Source: Neorhizobium sp. JUb45 (GTDB taxonomy: Bacteria; Pseudomonadota; Alphaproteobacteria; Rhizobiales; Rhizobiaceae). Taken from it: DNA of 47,128 nucleotides. The number at the start of each line of letters is the position of its first letter. The stretch's first letter is position 1. This document shows positions 34,617-43,573 of the stretch, piece by piece. The position numbers were made by a program, and so were the translations under genes. The DNA lies in NCBI RefSeq assembly GCF_004343585.1, contig NZ_SLYW01000017.1:1-47128 (forward strand), in the 5' to 3' direction. Below the pieces are notes generated by a model. The model saw only the letters and a program-made list of their open reading frames with translations. It was not told where the DNA came from and searched no databases.

Positions 34617-35525
34617 ATGGTAGCTGGTCTGAAGGGCATCTTGCCCGTCCTGCCGACACCCTTTTTGGCGAATGGGTCCGTGGATGAGGCAGGCATGTCG
34701 CGGCTGGTGCAGTTCGCTCTCGAGCAGGGTGTTGATGGCGTCGTGTTTCCGGGCTTTGCCAGCGAGGTGGAAAACCTTGATGCCAACGAGCGCGCCAGGC
34801 TTTTGAAGATCGTGGTGACCACTGTGGCCGACCGGGTGCCGGTGGTGGCCGGTGCCAGTGCCGCCGATTGGCGCGACGTGGTTGCGCATGGTCGCATTGC
34901 GGCAGATCTCGGCATCCGTTACCTGATGGTGCAGCCGCCGAAATCGGTGGGCACCGATGCGCCGGCGCTGATCGAATTTCTACGCAAGATCGTCGAAGCG
35001 CTGCCGGAGGTGGAGATCATCCTTCAGAACGCGCCAGCGCCGCGCGGTTCCGACCTGTCGCCACAGGCAATTGTCGAGATCATCGAAGCGCTTCCGCAGG
35101 TCGCCTATGTGAAGGAAGAGACGCTTCCAGCCGGCCCGGCGATCAGTCATATCATTGCGCACGCGCCCAAGACGCTGAAGGGTGTGATCGGCGGCGGTGG
35201 TGCGCGCTATATTCTCGACGAATATGCCCGCGGCGCGACTGCCGCCATGCCGGCGCTGGAGATTGCCGGAGAGCATGTTGCGATCGATCGGGCGCTTGTT
35301 GCCGGCAGGCGGGATGAAGCGCGCAATATCTATGTGCGCACCCTGCCGCTTCTGGTGTTGCAGGCGGTTTACCGCATGCGGCTGACAAAGCATGTACTTG
35401 TGCGGCGTGGCGTGATCGATGGTGTGGGTGTTCGCGCGCCGACACCTGATCTCGATGCGGCGGCAATCGCCGATATCGATGGCAATCTGGTGGAGCTCGG
35501 TCTGCTTTCTGCGGAGGCCGCATGA
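34617..35525 (+). CDS. atypical DHDPS-family protein of a sugar-acid operon
   Basis: The true start is ATG 34617, right after GGGAGGTGAGGAA; a much longer frame reads back through dgoK on the opposite strand and is an artefact. The 302-residue protein keeps the Schiff-base lysine K166 (AYVKEET) but differs at two classic sites: the G-x-T-G-E loop reads G46-FAS-E50, and the relay Tyr position reads Gln (IILQNAPAPRG). So it is a class I lyase with altered substrate handling, plausibly a 2-keto-3-deoxy-acid aldolase or dehydratase. It overlaps the next gene by 4 nt. Confidence 0.82.
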   Translation: MVAGLKGILPVLPTPFLANGSVDEAGMSRLVQFALEQGVDGVVFPGFASEVENLDANERARLLKIVVTTVADRVPVVAGASAADWRDVVAHGRIAADLGIRYLMVQPPKSVGTDAPALIEFLRKIVEALPEVEIILQNAPAPRGSDLSPQAIVEIIEALPQVAYVKEETLPAGPAISHIIAHAPKTLKGVIGGGGARYILDEYARGATAAMPALEIAGEHVAIDRALVAGRRDEARNIYVRTLPLLVLQAVYRMRLTKHVLVRRGVIDGVGVRAPTPDLDAAAIADIDGNLVELGLLSAEAA

Positions 35526-36688
35526 ACAGCCCCATTTCGACGGTCGAGGTTTTCACGCTCACGCAGCCGCGCAAGGTGCCCTATCTCGGCGCATTGAGGG
35601 AAGGTGAAGTGGTCAATGCGAACGGCTACATCGTTCGCAAGGGCAATCGCACGGTCTATCCCACTTTCGACCGCAGCGTGCTGGTCCGCATGACGACCGA
35701 GGCCGGCATTGTTGGCTGGGGCGAAACCTATGGCATTGTCGCGCCGGGCGCGGTGGCGGCGTTGATAAACGATCTTCTTTCCGGTTTCGTTATCGGCCGA
35801 GATGCGACGGATCCTTCTGCGATCTACGACGATCTCTACGACATGATGCGCGTGCGCGGTTATACCGGCGGCTTCTACGTCGATGCGTTGGCAGCGCTTG
35901 ATATCGCGCTCTGGGATATTGCCGGCCAGGAAGCGGGCAAGTCCGTGCGCGATCTGTTGGGCGGCGGGGTCGAAAGTTTTCCGGTTTATGTGTCCGGCCT
36001 GCCGGAAAAGACGCTGCAGGCGCGCGGCGAGCTGGCGAAATACTGGCAGGATCGCGGCTTTGACGCCTTCAAGTTTGCGACGCCGGTGGCCGATGACGGC
36101 CCGGCGGCCGAAATGGAAAACCTGCGTAAGGTTTTGGGCGTTGACGCAAAAATCGCTGCCGACATGCACTGGAACCAGACGCCGGAGCGGGCGCTGGAGC
36201 TAATTGCCGAAATGGCGCCGTTCTCTCCGTGGTTTGCCGAGGCGCCGGTGTGGACCGAGGATATCGCAGGTCTCGAAAAGGTTTCCAAAGGCACCCATAT
36301 CCCGATCGCCGTCGGCGAGGAATGGCGCACCCATTGGGACATGCGCGCCCGGATAGGGCGTTGCCGCATCGCCATCGTGCAGCCGGAAATGGGTCACAAG
36401 GGCATCACCAATTTCGTTCGCATCGGCGCGCTGGCAAGCGAATACGGCATCGACGTGATCCCGCATGCCACCGTCGGCGCCGGTATCTTTCTGGCGGCCA
36501 GCCTGCAGGCGTCGTCGACACTACCGACGCTTAAAGGACACGAATTCCAGCATTCGATCTTCGAGCCGAACCGTCGCCTTCTTTCCGGCGACATGGATTG
36601 CCGCGAAGGTCGCTATTACCTGCCATCAGGGCCGGGAATAGGGGTGAAGCCGTCGGAGGCGGCGCTCGCGCTACTCGAACGTATCTGA
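35522..36688 (+). CDS. enolase-superfamily sugar-acid dehydratase (mandelate racemase subgroup)
   Basis: A 388-residue barrel enzyme. Catalytic elements are K184 (DAFKFATP), D214-x-H216 (AADMHWNQ), E240 (FAEAPVW), E266/E267 (VGEEWRTHW) and the base H315 (VIPHATVGAG). The DMHW and EEWRTHW signatures differ from those of the two other enolase-superfamily proteins here, so it likely has a different substrate. Coupled by ATGA overlap to the DHDPS-family gene, it should make the 2-keto-3-deoxy acid which that protein or DgoK consumes. It precedes the sugar transporter by 24 nt. Confidence 0.85.
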   Translation: MNSPISTVEVFTLTQPRKVPYLGALREGEVVNANGYIVRKGNRTVYPTFDRSVLVRMTTEAGIVGWGETYGIVAPGAVAALINDLLSGFVIGRDATDPSAIYDDLYDMMRVRGYTGGFYVDALAALDIALWDIAGQEAGKSVRDLLGGGVESFPVYVSGLPEKTLQARGELAKYWQDRGFDAFKFATPVADDGPAAEMENLRKVLGVDAKIAADMHWNQTPERALELIAEMAPFSPWFAEAPVWTEDIAGLEKVSKGTHIPIAVGEEWRTHWDMRARIGRCRIAIVQPEMGHKGITNFVRIGALASEYGIDVIPHATVGAGIFLAASLQASSTLPTLKGHEFQHSIFEPNRRLLSGDMDCREGRYYLPSGPGIGVKPSEAALALLERI

Positions 36689-36712
36689 ATTGGTTCTTTG
36701 GAGGAGGAAACC

Positions 36713-37984
36713 ATGAACAAGAGAGTGAAAAACCTGGCGCTCGGCGCCGCGACTGCAACCGTGATGATGATGAGCGGCCTTGGCCCCGCCATGGCCGACA
36801 CCGTGCTGAAATTCATCTCGTGGCAGACCGATGATGCCGGCACTGGAGAATGGTGGCATTCGGCAATCGCCGAATTCGAAAAACAGCATCCCGGCGTCAA
36901 AATCGAATTCACCAAGGCGGAGCGCAGTTCCTACGCGGACACGATGACGACGCTGTTTGCGGCCAACCAGCCGCCGCAGATCGTGCATCTCGCATCCTTC
37001 GAATTTCAGATGTTTGCCGATAGCGGCTGGCTTGAACCGCTCGATCCGTGGCTGAAGAAGGACGGCATCGACATGACCGGCTGGGCCGGCCAGAAGACAT
37101 GCGAATGGAACGGCGAAACCGTCTGCATCATGACCAACTATTTCGGTTTCGTCATGGCCTATAACAAGAAGATGCTAGATGCTGCCGGCATCGCTGTGCC
37201 GAAAACCTACGACGAGTTTCTTGCCGCCGCCAAGGCCACCACCAAGGATCTCAATGGAGACGGCATTGTCGACCAGTTCGGAACCGGCCATGAAACCAAG
37301 GGCGGTCCGGGCCAGTATCTGACCGAAATGCTGAACTACATCATCGATGCCGGCGCTTATTGGACCGATAAGGACGGCAATATCACCATCGATACGCCGC
37401 AAATGGTCGAGGGCCTGACGCGCTGGAAAACCGTGATGAAAAGCGGCATCAGCCCGGTCGACATGAGCGCCAGCGATGTGCGCAAATTGTTTGCAGACGG
37501 CAAGATGGCCATGCGCCTGGATGGTCCATGGCTCTATGGCACTACCGAAAAGGGAACGGCCAAGAGCGATATCGTCTACGCCGCGCCACCGCTGACGCCG
37601 CCGCTCGGCGGCTCGTCGAATGTGCTGGCCATGCCGTCCGACATTCCCGACGATCAGAAGCAACTTGTCTGGGATTTCATCAAGCTGACGATGACACCTG
37701 AATTCCAGCGCAGTTATGCGACGATGGGTGGCAATACGCCGCCAAGCCCGAAGGCCGATGTATCGGGCGTCGAAAAGACCATTCCGCATTTCCCTGTTCT
37801 GCTGCAAACGATGAAGGCGGCGTCCGAAAAGGGCATCGACCGGGTGCCGATCGGGCTGGAGCTCTATTACAATGAGTTCAGCAAGATGATCATGGAAGAA
37901 ACCCAGCGGATGATCATTCAGGATCTCGATCCGGCGGAAGTGGCAAAAACCATGCAGTCCAAGGCAGAAAGCATCAAGGGCTGA
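36713..37984 (+). CDS. ABC sugar-binding protein, family 1 (MalE/UgpB type)
   Basis: Start at ATG 36713 follows GGAGGAGG. The 423-residue protein has a Sec signal (MNKRVKNLALGAATATVMMMSGLGPAMA) and family-1 sequence: VLKFISWQTDDAGTGEWWHSAIAEFEKQHPGVKIEF, then NQPPQIVHLASFEFQMFADSGWLEPLDPWL and the later FADGKMAMRLDGPWL. It binds a mono- or oligosaccharide (or its acid) in the periplasm for the MalFG-type permeases that follow. Two Cys (KTCEWNGETVCIM) could form a disulfide. Confidence 0.92.
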   Translation: MNKRVKNLALGAATATVMMMSGLGPAMADTVLKFISWQTDDAGTGEWWHSAIAEFEKQHPGVKIEFTKAERSSYADTMTTLFAANQPPQIVHLASFEFQMFADSGWLEPLDPWLKKDGIDMTGWAGQKTCEWNGETVCIMTNYFGFVMAYNKKMLDAAGIAVPKTYDEFLAAAKATTKDLNGDGIVDQFGTGHETKGGPGQYLTEMLNYIIDAGAYWTDKDGNITIDTPQMVEGLTRWKTVMKSGISPVDMSASDVRKLFADGKMAMRLDGPWLYGTTEKGTAKSDIVYAAPPLTPPLGGSSNVLAMPSDIPDDQKQLVWDFIKLTMTPEFQRSYATMGGNTPPSPKADVSGVEKTIPHFPVLLQTMKAASEKGIDRVPIGLELYYNEFSKMIMEETQRMIIQDLDPAEVAKTMQSKAESIKG

Positions 37985-37997
37985 TCCGTTTCGAGAT

Positions 37998-38023
37998 CAT
38001 GGCCCGCCGTCTCGCGGGCCATG
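37998..38023 (+). other. intercistronic hairpin after the binding-protein gene
   Basis: A perfect 10-bp GC-rich stem (CATGGCCCGC and GCGGGCCATG, 6-nt loop) sits between the binding-protein and first permease genes. Such structures, as in malE-malF, protect the upstream mRNA and give more binding protein than membrane subunits. No U-tract follows. Confidence 0.6.
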
Positions 38024-38057
38024 GACATCACGAAAGCATCCGGCAGGAGAACCATTC

Positions 38058-38984
38058 ATGACCGACACCGTTCGGGCGGGGCGGGGCAAGTTCTTTGACC
38101 TTGCGCGCCCCAGCCGTCAGCATCTTCTCGGCTACATCCTTATCGCGCCCGCGGTGCTGATGGTTGCCGCCATCATCGTCTGGCCGCTGATCCTGGCGAT
38201 CGATCTGTCGTTCCAGCAGGTCAAGATCCCTCGGCTTGGCGGCGCCAGCCGTCCGTTCTCGCTCAACAACTACACCTGGCTGTTTTCCTCGGAGGAATTC
38301 TGGCTGGCCTGCTGGGTCACATTCAAGCTTGTGGTGGTCGTAACAGCTGGCAGCGTCGCCGTGGGGTTGAGTACGGCACTACTTGCCAACAACCGCTTCA
38401 AGGGCCGCACCGTGGCGCGTCTCGGCATCGCACTACCCTGGGCGGTGCCAGAAATCATCGCGGTCGTCATCTTTGCCTGGATGTTCGACACCTCTTTCGG
38501 CCTGTTCGGCTGGCTGGCGATCCAGCTCGGCTTCTCCGACCAGATGATCCCGTGGGTCAGCAGTTCGACGGCGGCCTTCTGGGCGGTGGCGATCACGATG
38601 GTGTGGAAGGGCTTTCCCTTCGTGTCGATCATGTGCCTTGCCGGCCTACAGTCCATTCCATCCGACTACTACGCCGCCGCCAAGGTGGATGGTGCCAGCG
38701 TCTTTCAGCGTTTCCGCTGGATCACCATGCCGCTTCTGATGCCGGTTCTGGGCGTCACGCTTGTCCTGACACTGTTGTGGGTGTTCCGCGACTTCTCGAT
38801 CATCAAGGTGTTGACCGGCGGCGGTCCGCTGCGCTCGACGCAGACGCTGTCGATCATGACCTACGACCAGGCCTTCCAGTACCACAACTTTGGCCGTGCC
38901 GCGGCCGTCGGCGTGCTGACGCTGGTCATCTGCATCATCGCCAGCCTGCTGATGCTCGGCCGGCGCTCGAAATCAATCTATTGA
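38058..38984 (+). CDS. ABC sugar transporter permease (MalF/UgpA type)
   Basis: A 308-residue inner-membrane subunit with six membrane segments, beginning after a short cytoplasmic leader (LGYILIAPAVLMVAAIIVWPLI). The contact loop YYAAAKVDGASVFQRFRWITMPLLMPVLG is the EAA motif of carbohydrate importers. GGCAGGAG-type ribosome site lies just before the ATG. It pairs with the MalG-type subunit 10 nt downstream. Confidence 0.92.
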   Translation: MTDTVRAGRGKFFDLARPSRQHLLGYILIAPAVLMVAAIIVWPLILAIDLSFQQVKIPRLGGASRPFSLNNYTWLFSSEEFWLACWVTFKLVVVVTAGSVAVGLSTALLANNRFKGRTVARLGIALPWAVPEIIAVVIFAWMFDTSFGLFGWLAIQLGFSDQMIPWVSSSTAAFWAVAITMVWKGFPFVSIMCLAGLQSIPSDYYAAAKVDGASVFQRFRWITMPLLMPVLGVTLVLTLLWVFRDFSIIKVLTGGGPLRSTQTLSIMTYDQAFQYHNFGRAAAVGVLTLVICIIASLLMLGRRSKSIY

Positions 38985-38994
38985 GGAGGCCTCG

Positions 38995-39825
38995 ATGAGA
39001 CGTACATTCGCCCAGAGCCTCGCTCTTTATGCCACGGTGATCTTCACGCTGCTGATGATCCTGTTTCCGGTCTACTGGCTGGTCGTCACGGCACTTTCGA
39101 CCACAAACGAACTCTATCGCCTGCCGCCGACCTTCTGGCCTGCCGATCCGCAATGGGATATTTTCGCCCGTGTCTGGGCGGCAAAGCCCATCCTCATGTG
39201 GCTTTGGAACTCGATGCTGGCCGCCGTCGGCTCGGTGGCGCTGTCCATGCTGGTTTCTGTCAGTGCAGGTTACGCTCTGTCGCGCTATTCGATGCGCGGC
39301 GGCGCAACGATGGGGCTGTTTGTTCTGACAGCCAAGATGCTGCCGGCGACGCTGCTGGTCATCCCGCTGTTCTCGATCTTTTCCAGTTTTGGCCTGATCG
39401 GCAGCCTGTGGACGCTCGTGCTCGCGCATTCCACGATGATAATTCCCTTCGCCACCTGGATGCTGAAGGGATATTTCGACACCATACCGAAAGAACTCGA
39501 ACAGGCGGCAATGGTCGATGGCTGCTCGCCGATCGGTGCCATGGTGCGCGTCGTTCTGCCGATCGCAACGCCGGGCCTGGCCGCCACCGCGCTTTATGCC
39601 TTCGTGCTCAGTTGGGCGGATTACGCATACGCGCGGACCTTCCTTGTGAACTCGCCCGACAATTGGACGGCCAATCTCGGCATCACCACGATGCAGGGCG
39701 AATATGTCACCTACTGGAATGACATTTCCGCCGCCTCGGTCTTCATCGCCCTGCCGATCATCGCAATTTATCTGTTCCTTGAACGCTATTTGGTCGGCGG
39801 CCTGACCGCTGGCGCGGAGAAATAA
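38995..39825 (+). CDS. ABC sugar transporter permease (MalG/UgpE type)
   Basis: A 276-residue inner-membrane subunit with six helices. Family landmarks are FPVYWLVVTALSTTNELYRLPPTFWP near the N-terminus and the EAA loop KELEQAAMVDGCSPIGAMVRVVLPIATPGLAATALYAF. It begins after GAGGAGG and ends 2 nt before the ATPase gene. Together with the MalF-type protein it forms the pore. Confidence 0.92.
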   Translation: MRRTFAQSLALYATVIFTLLMILFPVYWLVVTALSTTNELYRLPPTFWPADPQWDIFARVWAAKPILMWLWNSMLAAVGSVALSMLVSVSAGYALSRYSMRGGATMGLFVLTAKMLPATLLVIPLFSIFSSFGLIGSLWTLVLAHSTMIIPFATWMLKGYFDTIPKELEQAAMVDGCSPIGAMVRVVLPIATPGLAATALYAFVLSWADYAYARTFLVNSPDNWTANLGITTMQGEYVTYWNDISAASVFIALPIIAIYLFLERYLVGGLTAGAEK

Positions 39826-39827
39826 GC

Positions 39828-40910
39828 ATGGCCAATATTTCCATTCGCAATGTCAGCAAGTCCTATGGCGCGCTCAATGTCCTGCAACCCTTCTCGCTTG
39901 AAATAGAGAATGGCGAGTTCGTTGTGCTGGTCGGTCCCTCCGGCTGCGGCAAGTCCACGATGCTTAAAATTTTGGCCGGCCTGGAACCCGCCAGCGGAGG
40001 TCAGATCTTCATCGGCGAACGCGAGGTGACAGACTTAGCGCCCGGTGATCGTGACATCGCCATGGTGTTCCAGAACTACGCACTTTATCCGCACCTGACC
40101 GTTCGCCAGAACATTGGCTTCGGGCTGAAAATGCGCGGCACCGACAAGACGGAAATCGACCGCCGTGTCGACGACGCGGCGCGCATCCTCGAGGTGACGC
40201 CTTATCTCGACCGCAAGCCCAAGGATCTCTCGGGTGGGCAGCGCCAGCGTGTGGCTTTGGGCCGTGCGATCGTGCGCCAGCCGCAGGCATTTCTGATGGA
40301 CGAGCCGCTCTCCAACCTCGATGCCAAGCTGCGTGTCCATATGCGCGCCGAAATCGGCGCGCTTCACAAGCGCATCGGCGTCACCACGGTCTACGTCACC
40401 CACGATCAGGTCGAGGCGATGACCATGGCCGACCGCGTCGTCATCATGCAGGGAGGCCTCATCCAGCAGATAGCCGCACCCGACGAGCTGTTCAACAACC
40501 CCGCCAATCTCTTCGTTGCCGGTTTCATCGGTTCGCCGGGGATGAACTTCCTCAATGCGGAACTGCGTGATGGCCAGCTTACCGCCTTCGGGCAGCAGAT
40601 TTCGCTCCCGCGTGCTACCACCCATCAGGGACCGGTCGTCGTTGGCCTGCGGCCGGAACATCTGACGCTCGGTGAAGGGCCCGTGACCTTCCGCGTGCGG
40701 CCGACGCTGGTCGAAAGCCTCGGCTCGGAGAAATACGTCTATTTCGAAGCTGAAGGCGCCCGGATCACCGATGGCGAAGACGGCAAGTCGAAAGGCCTGA
40801 TTGCCCGCGTGTCTCATAGCGGCACCTTGCCGAGAAACGAGGAGATCAGGCTCGGTTTCGATCCTGCCCAGCTCTACCTTTTCGACTTCAAGACGGGTGA
40901 ACGGCTATGA
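39828..40910 (+). CDS. ABC sugar transporter ATP-binding protein (MalK/UgpC type)
   Basis: A 360-residue ATPase with Walker A GPSGCGKST, Q-loop AMVFQNYALYPHLTV, signature LSGGQRQRVALGRAIVR, Walker B FLMDEPLSNLDAKLR and the switch His in VTHDQVEAM. The C-terminal ~120 residues form the TOBE-type regulatory domain (VVVGLRPEHLTL; LFDFKTGERL). It completes the transporter and overlaps the next gene by 4 nt. Confidence 0.93.
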   Translation: MANISIRNVSKSYGALNVLQPFSLEIENGEFVVLVGPSGCGKSTMLKILAGLEPASGGQIFIGEREVTDLAPGDRDIAMVFQNYALYPHLTVRQNIGFGLKMRGTDKTEIDRRVDDAARILEVTPYLDRKPKDLSGGQRQRVALGRAIVRQPQAFLMDEPLSNLDAKLRVHMRAEIGALHKRIGVTTVYVTHDQVEAMTMADRVVIMQGGLIQQIAAPDELFNNPANLFVAGFIGSPGMNFLNAELRDGQLTAFGQQISLPRATTHQGPVVVGLRPEHLTLGEGPVTFRVRPTLVESLGSEKYVYFEAEGARITDGEDGKSKGLIARVSHSGTLPRNEEIRLGFDPAQLYLFDFKTGERL

Positions 40911-41890
40911 TCCTCGTCACGGGATCGGCTGGTCGTGTCGGCCGTGCCGTGGTCGCTGCATTGCGGGCAAAAGGCCGAGCCGTGCGCGGCTTCGACCTGC
41001 GGCCGTCCTCAGCCGACGGCGAAGACATCGTGGGGTCGCTTGAAGATGCGGATGCCGTGGCACGAGCTGTCGAGGGCGTGAGCGACATCCTGCATCTCGG
41101 TGCCTTCATGTCTTGGGCACCGGCGGATCGCGATCGCATGTTTGCCGTCAATGTCGAAGGCACGCGGCGACTGCTGGATGCAGCGTCCACGCAATCTGTG
41201 CGTCGCTTCGTGTTCGCATCCTCCGGTGAAGTCTACCCGGAAAATCGTCCGGAATTCCTGCCGGTAACCGAAGATCATCCGCTGGCACCAAATTCTCCCT
41301 ACGGCCTGACCAAGTTTCTGGGCGAGGAGCTGGTGCGTTTCCATCAGCGAACCGGCCGGATGGAGACGGTGACCCTGCGTTTTTCCCATACGCAGGATGC
41401 GGCCGAGCTGCTGGACGAAGACAGTTTCTTCTCTGGCCCGCGCTTTTTCCTGAAGCCTCGCATCCGGCAGCAGTACAATTTCGGCAACACGGCCATGGCG
41501 GATCTTTTGCGCTCCAAGGATATCGGCGAGCCCGCTCATGTGCTGGCGCGAAATGAAAACGGCCGGCCGTTCCGCATGCATATCACCGATACCCGCGACA
41601 TGGTCGCCGGCATTCTGCTGGCGCTCGATCATGCCGATGCGGCAGGCGGCGTTTTCAATCTCGGCTCCGATGAACCGGCAGACTTTGCTGAACTTCTGCC
41701 GCGCATGGCGGAGTTGACGGGCCTTCCACTTGTGCCAGTCGATTTTCCCGGCGCAGGCGTCTATTACCACACTTCGAACGCGCGGATCAGGAACACGTTG
41801 GGGTTTGAAGCGGAATGGACGATGGACCGGATGCTGGAAGAGGCGGCCGCCGCAAGGCTGCACCGTCTCGCCGGGAGGACGAGGCAATGA
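40907..41890 (+). CDS. NAD(P)-dependent epimerase/dehydrogenase, extended SDR
   Basis: A 327-residue extended short-chain dehydrogenase/reductase. It has the glycine-rich NAD loop TGSAGRVGRAV, an acidic adenosine-ribose residue in GFDLRPSSADGEDIVGSLED (favouring NAD), the active-site Ser region FVFASSGEVYP, and the catalytic pair Y-x-x-x-K in YGLTKFLGEE. The family includes NDP-sugar epimerases and free-sugar or uronate dehydrogenases. Its place between a sugar importer and a lactonase-containing gene favours oxidation of the imported sugar or uronate to a lactone; that is inference. Overlaps the next gene by 4 nt. Confidence 0.8.
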   Translation: MILVTGSAGRVGRAVVAALRAKGRAVRGFDLRPSSADGEDIVGSLEDADAVARAVEGVSDILHLGAFMSWAPADRDRMFAVNVEGTRRLLDAASTQSVRRFVFASSGEVYPENRPEFLPVTEDHPLAPNSPYGLTKFLGEELVRFHQRTGRMETVTLRFSHTQDAAELLDEDSFFSGPRFFLKPRIRQQYNFGNTAMADLLRSKDIGEPAHVLARNENGRPFRMHITDTRDMVAGILLALDHADAAGGVFNLGSDEPADFAELLPRMAELTGLPLVPVDFPGAGVYYHTSNARIRNTLGFEAEWTMDRMLEEAAAARLHRLAGRTRQ

Positions 41891-43569
41891 AACCGGAAAC
41901 ACCCGGCGGCACGGCGGCACTTGCAAAAGGGCTGACGCTTCTCGACATGGTGGCCGATGCGCCCGAACCGCTGCGCTTTGCCGAACTGTTGCGGGCATCG
42001 GGCCTGCCCAAGCCCACCTTTGCCCGTATTCTGCGCACTCTGATCGCCTACGGGCTGGTGCGACAGGACGAGGCGCGAGGCACCTATGTGCTAGGGCAAC
42101 GTTTTCTCGAAATGTCCCACAAGGTATGGGAGAGTTTCGATCTCGTCTCGGCGGCGATGCCGGAACTGGAGCGGCTTGCATCCGAACTCGGTGAAACCGT
42201 CGCACTGTGTCGCCTCGATGGGGTGGTGACGCAATATCTGGCCGAGCGTTCTCCCAACGGGCTTTCGGTGCGTGTCGAGGTCGGTCGTCGCGTGCCGCTG
42301 CATTGCACGGCACCCGGCAAGGCGCTTCTCGCCTTCCAGGATCCCGCCGTCGGGCGCGCCCTGATCGACCGGCTGACGCTGGACGCCGAGACGCCGCAGA
42401 CCATTACCGCGCTCGATGCCTTGCAGGCCGACCTGACGCTGACGCGGGCACGGGGATATTCGATTTCCTACGAAGAACATCTTCGCAGCGTGAATTCTGT
42501 AGCGGCGCCCGTCATGGGTCGCGACAACACGCCGATCGGCGTGCTCGTGGCGCTTGGCCCGTCCTCGCGCCTCGATGCCTCCAACATCCATCCGGCCGGT
42601 CGTGAGCTGATTGCGGCCGCTCGCCGGATCACCGGTGCGGCGGGCGCCGTTGCCATCAGTTCGCGCCCCCGTCCGCGCACCGCCGTCGGCCGACCGATGG
42701 CGGATCTCAGCTGTATTCTGCCCTGGGGTGCCCAACTGGGCGAAAGCCCTGTCTGGCATGAGGCCGAAAAGGCGCTTTACTGGGTGGACATCCTGCATCC
42801 GGCGGTGCATCGCTTCGATCCGGCCACCGGCCGCAACGAAACCACCGAAACCGGCAAACTCGTCAGCGCCGTCATTCCGGTGACGCAGGAACGCCTGCTG
42901 GTCGCTTCGCAGGACGGTATCGAATGGCTGGATTTTGCCTCCGGTCGCCTGACGCCGTTCGTCAGCCCGGAAGCCGGCATCGTCGACAATCGCCTTAACG
43001 ATGCCAAATGCGGACCGGATGGTGCCGTCTGGGTGGGATCCATGCGCATTGATGCCTCAAAACCGACCGGAGCGCTCTACCGGATCAACGCCGCCGGCGC
43101 TTTCGAGCGCAAGGAAGGCGGCATCGTCGTTTCGAACGGACTTGGCTGGAGCCCTGACGGGCGTACCTTCTATTTCGTCGATACGGTGCCGGGTTTCATC
43201 CATGCCTATGACTGCGATCCGCTGACCGGCGCCTTGTCGGGGCGGCGTGAATTTGCCCGGGTTCCCGTGGCTGATGGCCGGCCTGACGGGCTTGCGGTCG
43301 ATGCCGAAGGCGGCGTCTGGTGTGCGATCTGGGATGGTTGGAGCGTGCGCCGTTACCTGCCGAACGGCAAACTCGACCAAGTGATCGAACTGCCGGTGCC
43401 GCGCCCGACCAGCATCGCCTTCGGTGGTGAGGACCTGTCGACCATGTTCATTACCAGCGCCCGCACGCGCCTGCCGGCCTCCGCCCTGGCGGATGCCCCC
43501 TTGTCCGGCGGCCTGTTCTCCTGTCGTCCCGGTGTTGCCGGTGCGCGCATTCCCCTGTTTCAAGGATAA
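41887..43569 (+). CDS. IclR transcriptional regulator fused to an SMP-30/gluconolactonase domain
   Basis: One continuous frame of 560 residues from ATG 41887. Residues 1-75 are an IclR winged helix (FAELLRASGLPKPTFARILRTLIAYGLV) and ~80-258 the IclR ligand domain (CTAPGKALLAF; GYSISYEEHLRSVNSVAAPV). A short Arg/Pro-rich linker (SSRPRPRTAVGRP) leads to a full SMP-30 propeller at ~275-560. Its metal and substrate residues are intact: E286 (GESPVW), R369/N371 (NRLNDAKCGPDG), N417 (SNGLGWSPDG) and D467 (RPDGLAVD). It probably both regulates the operon and hydrolyses a sugar lactone. It overlaps the epimerase gene by 4 nt, and the SDR gene begins 4 nt after it. No frame break is needed to explain the fusion. 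Confidence 0.9.
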   Translation: MKPETPGGTAALAKGLTLLDMVADAPEPLRFAELLRASGLPKPTFARILRTLIAYGLVRQDEARGTYVLGQRFLEMSHKVWESFDLVSAAMPELERLASELGETVALCRLDGVVTQYLAERSPNGLSVRVEVGRRVPLHCTAPGKALLAFQDPAVGRALIDRLTLDAETPQTITALDALQADLTLTRARGYSISYEEHLRSVNSVAAPVMGRDNTPIGVLVALGPSSRLDASNIHPAGRELIAAARRITGAAGAVAISSRPRPRTAVGRPMADLSCILPWGAQLGESPVWHEAEKALYWVDILHPAVHRFDPATGRNETTETGKLVSAVIPVTQERLLVASQDGIEWLDFASGRLTPFVSPEAGIVDNRLNDAKCGPDGAVWVGSMRIDASKPTGALYRINAAGAFERKEGGIVVSNGLGWSPDGRTFYFVDTVPGFIHAYDCDPLTGALSGRREFARVPVADGRPDGLAVDAEGGVWCAIWDGWSVRRYLPNGKLDQVIELPVPRPTSIAFGGEDLSTMFITSARTRLPASALADAPLSGGLFSCRPGVAGARIPLFQG

Positions 43570-43573
43570 GAAG

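Noticed and set aside
42645..42720. Frameshift or sequencing error joining two separate genes (IclR and SMP-30)
   Set aside because: The frame is continuous, with a plausible linker, and no ribosome site or start codon is evident at the SMP-30 domain boundary.
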